From a bacterium (GTDB lineage Bacteria; Chloroflexota; Dormibacteria; Aeolococcales; Bog-877): a DNA stretch of 14,976 nt. The stretch spans positions 1-14,976 of the forward strand of contig JAJZGN010000023.1 of assembly GCA_021798435.1 (NCBI GenBank). Reading direction: 5' to 3'. Below the pieces are notes generated by a model. The model saw only the letters and a program-made list of their open reading frames with translations, had not been told where the DNA came from and did no database searches. Below, one piece after another: positions 6,673-13,554 of the stretch (its first letter is position 1; each line of letters begins with the position of its first letter). The position numbers and the translations under genes are program-made.

Positions 6673-7410
6673 ATGACCCAGGACAGCTCCGCCGGCACCG
6701 GACGACATACCGCCCAGCTGGCGGTGTCCTCGGTCACCGACGCGGTGTACGCCCACCTCCGCCGGCTGATCCTCCGCCAGCTCCCCCCGGGGTCGCCGCT
6801 CAGGCTGAACGACCTGGCCGCCCAGCTGGGGGTCAGCACGACCCCGGTCCGGGTGGCGGTGGAACGCCTTCGCGCCGAGGGCCTCGTCGTGCACCAGCGC
6901 GGCAAGGGGTCCACCGTTGCCCCCCTCTCCCTGGACGACCTGCTGGACATCTACGCGGTGCGGGTGGGACTGGAGAGCGTGGCCGCGGGACGGGGGGCGC
7001 CCCGTCTCAGCGACGGGGAGATCGAGCGGATGCGTGGGCTGGTGCGCAAGCTCGGAAGCCTGGACCACGACGACCTTCGGGTCCTGCCCCAGTACCTGGA
7101 CGCGGAGTGGTCCATGCACGAGGTCTGCTATGAGGCCGCGGGACACCCCCGGCTCCTGCAGGAGATCCGCTCCTACCGCCGCCAGGCCGAACGCTACTTC
7201 CGGCTGGCCCTGGCCCAGGGGATGAACGCCCACGACGACTTCCAGCACCAGGCCGCGTTCTGCGAGGCCTGCGGCCATCGGGACGGGGCCGCCGCCGAGC
7301 GCATCGCCCGGGACCTCTTGGAGTGGACCGTCGAGAGGGTGGCGCCGATGCTGGGGCCCGAGCCCCCCGCCAACGGGGCCCGGGGGCCAGGCGGTGCCGG
7401 GAACGGCTGA
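6673..7410 (+). CDS. GntR family transcriptional regulator, FadR/FCD subfamily
   Basis: Starting at the ATG at 6673, directly after GGAGGAGCC, the protein has 245 aa; an in-frame GTG at 6661 is less likely because the ribosome site would then lie inside the gene. Residues ~20-85 are the winged helix: VYAHLRRLILRQLPPGSPL, the recognition helix LGVSTTPVRVAVERL (52-66) and the wing GLVVHQRGKGSTVAP. Residues ~88-225 are an all-helical FCD effector domain (LLDIYAVRVGLESVAA, MHEVCYEAAGHPRLL, QHQAAFCEACGHRDG). H149 and H192 are likely metal or acid-ligand contacts; the usual third histidine is not evident. FCD regulators often sense carboxylic acids, and the next gene is a 2-hydroxyacid dehydrogenase whose start overlaps this stop by 17 nt. 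It probably controls its own operon and perhaps the permease promoter. Confidence 0.92.
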   Translation: MTQDSSAGTGRHTAQLAVSSVTDAVYAHLRRLILRQLPPGSPLRLNDLAAQLGVSTTPVRVAVERLRAEGLVVHQRGKGSTVAPLSLDDLLDIYAVRVGLESVAAGRGAPRLSDGEIERMRGLVRKLGSLDHDDLRVLPQYLDAEWSMHEVCYEAAGHPRLLQEIRSYRRQAERYFRLALAQGMNAHDDFQHQAAFCEACGHRDGAAAERIARDLLEWTVERVAPMLGPEPPANGARGPGGAGNG

Positions 7411-8782
7411 GGTTCCCGAGGGGCTCATTCCTGAACTGTTGGAGCGCCTCGGAGACCGACTGAGCCTCAGCCCGGCCGACCTGGAGCGCCACAGCAGGGA
7501 CGAGTCCCACCATGAGCCGCGACTTCCCTGGGCGGTCGCCCACTGCCACGGCGTTGAGGACGTGCAGGCGGTTCTCGAGGTGTGCCGAGGGTACCTCTGC
7601 CCAATCGTTCCCTTCGGAGCCGGGAGCGGCCTGGAGGGTGGGGCCATCCCAATTCGCGGAGGGGTGAGCGTGGACCTCTCGGGGATGAACCGGGTGCTCC
7701 GGATGGACCCGGAGGATCTCGACGCCACGGTGGAGGCCGGGGTGACCCTCAGCCAACTCAACTCTGAGCTGGGGCCGAGGGGGCTCTTCTTCCCGGTGGA
7801 CCCCGGCTCCGACCCCACCCTGGGAGGCATGGCGGCCACCCGAGCCAGCGGCACCATGGCGGTCCGCTACGGGACGATGTCCGCCAACGTCCTGGGGCTC
7901 AGGGTCGTGCTGGCCAGCGGGGAGGTGGTGACCACCGGCGGGCGCGCCCGCAAGTCCAGCGCCGGATACGACCTCACCCATCTCTTCACCGGCTCGGAGG
8001 GCACCCTGGGAGTGGTCGTCGAAGTCACCCTGAGGGTGCAGCCGCTGCCGGAGGCGGTGGCCGCAGCGGTCTGCCCGATGCCGGACCTCAGGTCCGCGGT
8101 CCGCGCGGTGATCGAGACCATCCAGCTGGGGATCCAGGTGGCCCGGATCGAGCTGCTGGACGAGGTGATGGTGGGGGCCATCAACCGCTACCAGCAGATG
8201 GACAGCCCGGTCACCCCCACCCTGCTCCTGGAGTTCCAGGGGGCCCGGGACGCGGTGGCGGAGCAGGTGCGCGAGGTGGCGGATGTGGTGGGGGCCAAAG
8301 GTGGCCGGCTGGAGCTGATGCCCACCCCGGAGGCTAGGAGCCGGCTCTGGGAAGCGCGCCACCACGCGCTCTACGCCGCCAAGGCGCTCCGGCCCCACGC
8401 CAGGACCTGGTCCACCGACGTCTGCGTCCCGGTGTCGCGGCTGGCGGACTGCCTGCTGGAGACCAAGGCCGAGCTGGACCGCAGCCGGGTACTGGCCCCG
8501 ATCGTGGGCCACGTCGGCGACGGCAACTTCCATCTGTCCTTCGTCCTGGAGGAGGGAAGGGAGGAGCAGTTCCAGGAGGCGGCCGCCGTCCATGCACGGA
8601 TGGTCGAGCGGGCCCTCAGGATGGGCGGGACCTGCACCGGAGAGCACGGGGTGGGGATCGGCAAGACCTCGTTTCTGCGCCAGGAGCACCCCTCCGGGGT
8701 GGGGGTGATGCGCCAGCTCAAGGCCACCCTGGACCCCCTCGGGATCCTCAACCCGGGAAAGATGCTGGAGGTCGAGGAATGA
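7394..8782 (+). CDS. FAD-linked D-2-hydroxyacid dehydrogenase (GlcD/D-lactate dehydrogenase type)
   Basis: This 462-aa protein matches the single-subunit FAD-binding PCMH oxidase family. The FAD-binding loop is VPFGAGSGLEGG (72-83), followed by DLSGMNRVLRMDPED and VDPGSDPTLGGMAATRASGT (135-154). The C-terminal FAD-oxidase domain carries GHVGDGNFH (372-380), GTCTGEHGVGIGK (412-424) and the end signature LDPLGILNPGKM. These enzymes oxidise D-lactate, glycolate or other D-2-hydroxyacids to 2-oxoacids and pass electrons to quinone or cytochrome. The GTG start lies inside the end of the GntR gene and the stop overlaps the aminotransferase ATG (ATGA), so all three are probably translationally coupled. 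A partner aminotransferase suggests that the 2-oxoacid is exchanged with an amino acid. The substrate is not determinable here. Confidence 0.93.
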   Translation: MPGTAEVPEGLIPELLERLGDRLSLSPADLERHSRDESHHEPRLPWAVAHCHGVEDVQAVLEVCRGYLCPIVPFGAGSGLEGGAIPIRGGVSVDLSGMNRVLRMDPEDLDATVEAGVTLSQLNSELGPRGLFFPVDPGSDPTLGGMAATRASGTMAVRYGTMSANVLGLRVVLASGEVVTTGGRARKSSAGYDLTHLFTGSEGTLGVVVEVTLRVQPLPEAVAAAVCPMPDLRSAVRAVIETIQLGIQVARIELLDEVMVGAINRYQQMDSPVTPTLLLEFQGARDAVAEQVREVADVVGAKGGRLELMPTPEARSRLWEARHHALYAAKALRPHARTWSTDVCVPVSRLADCLLETKAELDRSRVLAPIVGHVGDGNFHLSFVLEEGREEQFQEAAAVHARMVERALRMGGTCTGEHGVGIGKTSFLRQEHPSGVGVMRQLKATLDPLGILNPGKMLEVEE

Positions 8783-9867
8783 GAGGAACCGCCCCGCCTC
8801 CCCCGAGGGCGGAGATCGCCCGCCTGCCAAGCTACGTCCCCGGCACCCCCGCGGCCCCACGCCCGGGGCGGCCGGGCTACAAGCTCAGCTCCAACGAGTC
8901 GCCGTTCGCCCTCCCCAGGCAGATGGTGGAAGCGATGGCCGCCGCCTGCGTGGAGGCCAACCGCTACCCTCCCTCGGGGCGGGAGCTGGCGCTGAGGCTG
9001 GCCACGCGGTACGGGCTCCCCACCGATGAGGTGGCGGTGGCCGGCGGGTCGCTGGAGCTGCTTCGCGACCTGCTCCTGGCCTACGGCGGACCCGGCGCCG
9101 AGGTGGTGTACGGTTGGCGCTCCTACGAGGCCTACCCGATCCTGGCGGGTAGCTGCGGCGCCCTGCCGGTTCCGGTTCCCCTCGTCGACCAGCGGATCGA
9201 CCTTGCCGGGCTCGCCCGGGCGATCTCTCCCATCACCCGGGTCGTGCTGCTGGCGGACCCCAACAACCCGACCGGCACCGCCCTGGACCCGGAAGAGGTG
9301 GCGGCGTTCGCCCGCCAGCTCCCCGCCACCTGCCTTCTGGTCCTGGACCAAGCCTACTCCGAGTTCGGGGAACCCGAGGCGGCCGCCCGGGCGCTGGAGC
9401 TGCGCTCGGACCTGGGCAACCTGGTGGTCATGCGCACCTTCTCCAAGGCCTTCGCCCTGGCCGGGATGCGGGTGGGCTGGTGCACCGCCCACCCCGACGT
9501 GGTGGGGAGCCTGGAGGCGGTGGCCCTCCCCTTCACCCTGACCGCGCCCGCCCAGGCGGGGGCGATCGCGGCCCTGGACCTGGAGGGCGAGCTGCGCCTT
9601 CGGGCTCAGCGCCTCGTGAGTGAGCGCCAGCGGCTCACTGCCGGTCTGCGCCAGCTGGGGCTCGAGGTGCCCCCATCCCACGCCAACTTCGTCTGGCTGC
9701 CCCTCGGGGAGGGTTCCTCGGAATTCGCCGCCGTCTGCTCCCGGGCCGGGGTCAGCGTGCGCTGCTTCACCGGCGAGGGTGTCCGGGTCACAGTGGGGCT
9801 TCTGGAGGAGAACCAGGCGGTGCTGGAGGCGGCCGCCGCCTACGTCAAGGAGGCGGTCTCGGGCTGA
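8779..9867 (+). CDS. PLP-dependent class I/II aminotransferase, HisC/aromatic type
   Basis: This 362-aa protein has the fold-type I aminotransferase motifs of the histidinol-phosphate/aromatic aminotransferase group: YKLSSNESPF (34-43), VAGGSLELL, LADPNNPTGT (158-167), VLDQAYSEF (188-196) with D190 and Y193, the PLP lysine K223 in TFSKAFALAGMRVGW, and R336 in GVRVTVGLLEEN. The C-terminal signature looks more like bacterial aromatic aminotransferase (Pat) than biosynthetic HisC, and no other his genes are near. It would move amino groups between histidinol phosphate, histidine or aromatic amino acids and a 2-oxoacid. The ATG overlaps the preceding stop by 4 nt. Its last 28 bp overlap the end of the convergent GH105-like gene, leaving no space for a terminator between them. 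Confidence 0.92.
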   Translation: MRGTAPPPPRAEIARLPSYVPGTPAAPRPGRPGYKLSSNESPFALPRQMVEAMAAACVEANRYPPSGRELALRLATRYGLPTDEVAVAGGSLELLRDLLLAYGGPGAEVVYGWRSYEAYPILAGSCGALPVPVPLVDQRIDLAGLARAISPITRVVLLADPNNPTGTALDPEEVAAFARQLPATCLLVLDQAYSEFGEPEAAARALELRSDLGNLVVMRTFSKAFALAGMRVGWCTAHPDVVGSLEAVALPFTLTAPAQAGAIAALDLEGELRLRAQRLVSERQRLTAGLRQLGLEVPPSHANFVWLPLGEGSSEFAAVCSRAGVSVRCFTGEGVRVTVGLLEENQAVLEAAAAYVKEAVSG

Positions 9868-10871
9868 GTTCCGGTAGCCGGTCCCGGCGGGAGCCCGGGG
9901 ACGAAAGGGTCCCCGGCCAGGGCCGCCAGAGACCGCAGCGCCACCCCCTGGCCCCAGGGGGAGGGCTCCACTTCGAAGGACTCGTAGGTGGCCGGATCCC
10001 AGCTCGGCAGCGCGTCCGCGCTCACCCCCCGAAAGATCCCGTCTCGGTCGATGGCTTCCAGGAGCTGTTGCCGAGCCAGTTGGTAGAGGCCACCCTGGGC
10101 CGAGACGGTGGCCGCCGGGTGGTGGGCCGCCGCCAGCGCGAAGGCCGCTGCCGAGGTCTCCCGGGGCAGGTCCGGGCGCCCCAGAACCGGGCCCCAGCCC
10201 GAGGGGCCCGCCCCCTCGCGCAGGGCGGCCCACAGCTCCGCGCCCAGCGCCTCCAGCTCCGCGCCCCGTGCCTGACCTTCGGTCAGCGCCATCGTGTCAA
10301 GCACCCCGAGGAGCGCCCATCCCACCCCCCGGCTCCACGGCACCTGGTTGTTGCGATCCTCCCCCACGTCGTACCAGTGGGCGAAGCCGCCAGGGCAGCG
10401 GAGCCGCTCCAGCATCTGGACGGCCATCCGCCCCGCCAGCTGGATCAGATTGTCGTCCGAGCGCATCCGGCCGATGGCCCCCAGGGCCGGCGGAAGATGG
10501 TAGACGGCGTCGATGCAGAGGCCGAAGCGGAACCGGGGGAGGTGGGGCTCCAGCGCCGGGATCTCGCCTACGAGCCGGGGCAGCCCGTCGACCGCCTGGA
10601 GGAACCGGTCCGCGGCCGCGTCGGGCAGCTCCCCCTCCCCCACCAGGGACGCGATGGCCGCCCCCGGGCCCAGGGCGTCGTGGCAGCCGCGCGGCACCCG
10701 CTCCAGCCAGCCCCTCACCAGCTCAGCCGCCCGCGCCCTGGCGGCGGGGGCGGTCGCGCCCGCCGCCAGCAGGCCATCGACACAGATGGCGTCGCCCCAG
10801 TACCAGTGGCTCAGTGGCCAGCGGCAGGTGCGCATGGCCACACGCGAGCGCAGCTCGGCCAGGTCGCCCAT
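9840..10871 (-). CDS. GH105/GH88-like protein (unsaturated glycosyl hydrolase family)
   Basis: This 343-aa protein has the repeated helical-hairpin layout of an (alpha/alpha)6 barrel. Motifs fit the unsaturated rhamnogalacturonyl/glucuronyl hydrolases: SHWYWGDAICVDGLL near the N-terminus, CIDAVYHLPPAL (119-130) with D121 as candidate catalytic acid, GGFAHWYDV, PWSRGVGWALLGVLD (178-192) corresponding to the family's WARGNGW, PRETSAAAFALA (236-247) and WGQGVALRSLAAL. These enzymes cleave unsaturated uronic acids made by polysaccharide lyases. No signal peptide is evident, as expected for the cytoplasmic members. It is alone: no lyase or sugar transporter is nearby, and the family match is distant, so the substrate is uncertain. 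A -10-like TAGGAT (10886-10881) lies 9 nt before the ATG. It overlaps the aminotransferase tail-to-tail. Confidence 0.72.
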   Translation of the reverse strand: MGDLAELRSRVAMRTCRWPLSHWYWGDAICVDGLLAAGATAPAARARAAELVRGWLERVPRGCHDALGPGAAIASLVGEGELPDAAADRFLQAVDGLPRLVGEIPALEPHLPRFRFGLCIDAVYHLPPALGAIGRMRSDDNLIQLAGRMAVQMLERLRCPGGFAHWYDVGEDRNNQVPWSRGVGWALLGVLDTMALTEGQARGAELEALGAELWAALREGAGPSGWGPVLGRPDLPRETSAAAFALAAAHHPAATVSAQGGLYQLARQQLLEAIDRDGIFRGVSADALPSWDPATYESFEVEPSPWGQGVALRSLAALAGDPFVPGLPPGPATGTQPETASLT

Positions 10872-10917
10872 CGCCCGGGAATCCTAGCAGGCGTCCCTCG
10901 GTCCAGCGCCATTGACT

Positions 10918-10938
10918 TTTGACTTTTTGCCCTTGACG
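10918..10938 (+). repeat. promoter-upstream box, copy 2
   Basis: The box reads TTTGACTTTTTG, then CC, then CTTGACG, identical to copy 1 except for the two central bases. Here a third TTGAC lies upstream, so TTGAC occurs at 10912, 10919 and 10933 (7 and 14 bp apart). Its last six bases form the -35 of the permease promoter. Confidence 0.6.
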
Positions 10939-10961
10939 GCGGCGGCCGGGCCGGTTACAGT
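10933..10961 (+). promoter_or_regulatory. sigma70-type promoter of the permease transcription unit
   Basis: A -35 TTGACG (10933-10938) and a -10 TACAGT (10956-10961) are separated by exactly 17 bp, the same geometry as the GntR-operon promoter. The predicted start near 10968 leaves a leader of about 65 nt. That leader holds a CCGGGC/GCCCGG inverted repeat (10980-10985 and 10993-10998, 7-nt loop) and the ribosome site GGGAGG before the permease ATG. Confidence 0.65.
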
Positions 10962-11032
10962 TCGCACCCATGAGGTGAGCCGGGCCGACAGAGCCCGGAC
11001 CCAGAGGTCGGCGGGAAGGGAGGACACGTGGG

Positions 11033-12441
11033 ATGGCAGACACTCCGCGGCAGGGTGGGATCGGCCTGGAGCAGCGCTCGATCGACTTCATCCCGGAGTC
11101 GGAGCGCCACGGCCACCCCAACACCCTCTTCACCCTTTGGTTCGCCAGCAACGTGCAGATCACCGCCGTCGCCACCGGGGCGCTGGCCGTGGTCCTGGGG
11201 CTCAACCTGGTGTGGGCCATCATCACCATCCTGGTGGGCAACCTCGTGGGTGGGCTGTTCATGGCCTACCACTCCATCCAGGGCCCCAAGATGGGCGTCC
11301 CGCAGATGATCCAGAGCCGGGCGCAGTTCGGGATGTTCGGGTCTGCGCTCCCGGTGGTCGTCGTCCTCCTGATGTACTTGGGCTTCTTCGTGAGCGGCGG
11401 CATCCTGGGCGGTCAGGCGATCGCCTCTCTGCTGCACATCGGGGTGGGGCCCGCGGTTGTGATCTCGGACGTGTTGGTGTTGCTCATCACCTGGGTCGGT
11501 TATGACCTCTTCCACGCCTTCGACCGGGTGGTGTCGGTCCTTTCCTTCGCGATCTTCGCGGTGCTGTTCGTCAAGCTGCTCACGATCTTGCCGGCCCACG
11601 CCCCCAAGGCCAGCGTCACCTTTGGAACGATCCTCCTGGTCACCTCGATCTTCGCCGCCTGGCAGATCACCTGGGCGCCATACGTCTCCGACTACTCACG
11701 CTACCTGCCCAAGTCCACCAGCTCGGTCCGCACCTTCTGGTTCACCTACCTGGGGTCGGCGGTGGGCGCCTGCTTCATCATGATCGTGGGGCCCTCGGCG
11801 CCGTGGTCGCTGAGAGCCAGGTGGCCAGCAACGCACCCGCCTACTTCGCGGGCCTTTTCCCGCAGGCTCGCTGGCTCTTCCTGATCATCATCTTGCTGGG
11901 CGTCTTCGCCGCCAACCTGGAGAACCTGTACGGCGCCTTCCTGACCGCCTTCACCACCCTGTCTCCCAGCGGCAAACTCCTGGCGGGGGCCCGCGGGCGC
12001 CTCGTCGCCACCACCGTGGTGGCGGCGCTCGGGACGGTGATCGCCATCGCCGCCAGCTCCAACTTCCTCACCAACCTCTCGAACTTCGTCCTCTTCCTGC
12101 TCTACTTCCTCATCCCCTGGACGGCCATCAACCTCACCGACTACTACCTGGTCCGCCACGGCAAGTACGACATCCCGAGCCTCTTCGAGACCCGCGGAAG
12201 GTACGGCGCGGTTTCCTGGGCGGCCCTGGGCATCTACGTTCTCACCGTCCTGGTCGAGCTCCCCTTCATGAACTCAAGCTTCTTCGAGGGCCCGATCGCC
12301 AAGGCCATCGGTGGCGGCGACATCGCCTGGATCGTCGGGCTGATCCTGGCGTCCGGGCTCTACTACCTGTACTCGACCTCGGCCCGGCGGGCCGCTCCTC
12401 AGGAGGCCGACGTCGCCCGTGAGGCGGGAAGTGGGCTTTAG
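11033..12441 (+). pseudogene. NCS1 family permease (purine/cytosine/hydantoin type), apparent frameshift
   Basis: The gene reads as one NCS1 transporter only if the frame changes near 11788-11791. The first part (ATG 11033 to ~11790, ~253 aa) carries the N-terminal segment NTLFTLWFASNVQITAV, the family loop QGPKMGVPQMIQSRAQFG (82-99), several membrane helices and YVSDYSRYLP. The second part (from ~11791 in the next frame, to the TAA/TAG-type stop at 12441) continues without loss: ALGAVVAESQ, ANLENLYGAFLTAF, NFVLFLLYFLIPWTAINLTDYYLVRHGKYD and two final helices. About 12 helices in total fit the family. NCS1 proteins import nucleobases, allantoin, hydantoins or related compounds. A missing G in GGGG explains the break; unconserved residues follow in the first frame up to 11884. 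Sequencing error, recent mutation or ribosomal slippage are all possible. It has its own promoter with the shared box. Confidence 0.85.
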
Positions 12442-12538
12442 GGTGTTCCTCCAGAGGACCCAGGCCCCGGGGCCGACCACGGCGGCGAATTCACGCGCCC
12501 ACCGAGATGGCGGCCGCTGACCCCGATCGGAGCTGAGG

Positions 12539-13228
12539 GTGGCCACGTTTTTGCTGGTCCATGGGCATTGGCACGGCCCCTGGTGCTGGGCGGACGTGGA
12601 GGGGTTGCTGACGGCCGCGGGCCATCAGGTGATCTCCCCGACCCTGCCCTGCGAGCTGCCCACGGCGGGGTGCGCCACCAACGCCGAGGCCGTGATCGAG
12701 GCCTCCCGCGGTGTGATCCCCGGGCCCCTGGTCCTGGTCGGCCATTCGGCGGGCGGGATGACCATCCCCCTGGTCGCCGACCAGCTGGGGGCGAGCCATC
12801 TGGTCTTCGTGGCCAGCCTCCTCCCGCAGACTGGGAAGACCATGGTTCAGCAGTTCGAGGCAGAGCCGATCATCGACCCGGAGTTCGGCTACGTTGACGA
12901 CGGGGACGGCCTCTGCCACATTCCCGCCGGGGACGCCGGGCGCTACTTCTACCAGGACTGCGCTCCCGCCGCCGCAGATCGCGCCGCCGCTCTCCTGCGC
13001 CGGCAGACGCTCACGCCGCTCACCGAGGTCACCCCTCTGACGACCTGGCCGGCCCTGCCGATGACATATGTGGCCTGCCAGCTGGATCGCGTGATCCGGC
13101 CCAGCTGGCAGCTTGCGGCGCCGCGGGAGCGCCTGGGTGCCGCGGTGGTCCCGCTCGCCAGCGGGCACTCACCGATGCTGAGCCAACCGGAGGCCCTAAC
13201 CGAGATCCTGCTCCGAGCGGCGCTGTGA
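12539..13228 (+). CDS. alpha/beta hydrolase, hydroxynitrile lyase/esterase-like
   Basis: This 229-aa single-domain alpha/beta hydrolase opens with the oxyanion-side motif LLVHGHWHGPWCW (5-17). The nucleophile elbow is LVGHSAGGM with S70, the acid is probably D183 in ACQLDRVI, and the catalytic histidine is H210 in SGHSPML. The length and the HGxWHGxWCW start match the salicylate-esterase/hydroxynitrile-lyase-like group that is common in bacteria with unknown substrates. The GTG start is preceded by GGAGCTGAGG. It follows the permease by 97 bp on the same strand, and its stop overlaps the next frame's GTG (GTGA). It may act on a compound imported by the permease, but nothing in the sequence names the substrate. 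Confidence 0.88.
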   Translation: MATFLLVHGHWHGPWCWADVEGLLTAAGHQVISPTLPCELPTAGCATNAEAVIEASRGVIPGPLVLVGHSAGGMTIPLVADQLGASHLVFVASLLPQTGKTMVQQFEAEPIIDPEFGYVDDGDGLCHIPAGDAGRYFYQDCAPAAADRAAALLRRQTLTPLTEVTPLTTWPALPMTYVACQLDRVIRPSWQLAAPRERLGAAVVPLASGHSPMLSQPEALTEILLRAAL

Positions 13229-13554
13229 CGGCCCGGCGACCGGGCGGGGCGGCGCGTTCCTGGCCACCGCCGTCCGGCACCCATAGAGAGGGATTCCAGC
13301 CGAAGATGGCCGGCGCGGACCCCGTTATCGCGCTGGCTCCGGCCGCCCACCCAGCCCTGGTCGGCAGGCCTTACCTTTACGGACTTGCGGCAGGAGGAGA
13401 GCGGGGAGTGGGACCGGTGATCACCATGCTGGGGGATGAGGTGAATAAGACCATGCGCCCTTGGGGGGTCAGCGGGATCGCTCGGCTGCGTCAGGTGGGA
13501 GTCTCACCGGTCTCCCGGGGTGGAGAGTCGGCCTCGCTTGGGACCCCGACGTGA
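13225..13554 (+). pseudogene. decayed C-terminal fragment of FMN-dependent 2-hydroxyacid dehydrogenase
   Basis: This open frame fills the 322 bp between the hydrolase and hutH. Codons for 13318-13488 read DPVIALAPAAHPALVGRP, then YLYGLAAGGERGV, VITMLGDEVNKTM and GVSGIARL. These match, without gaps, the end of the FMN_dh family (LldD/glycolate oxidase/MftD type), where ALALGA, VGRPYLYGLAAGGEAGV, a helix and LLG follow the flavin-binding region. About 57 of ~350 family residues remain and no catalytic residues are included. Upstream sequence (13225-13317) shows no further match in this frame. Codon use is less G/C-ending than the neighbours (CTT, TTT-rich positions, AAT AAG), as expected for a decaying piece. 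A GTGA overlaps the stop before it and another overlaps the start after it, so it may still be translated as a 109-aa leftover coupling the two neighbours. Confidence 0.6.

Noticed and set aside
8371..10233. 620-codon minus-strand frame across the aminotransferase
   Set aside because: It is antisense to two confident genes, with repetitive Gly/Pro/Arg composition and no motifs.
12463..12474. GGCCCCGGGGCC palindrome after the permease as a terminator
   Set aside because: It has no loop and no T-run follows, so it is not a convincing intrinsic terminator; in GC-rich DNA such a palindrome is expected by chance.
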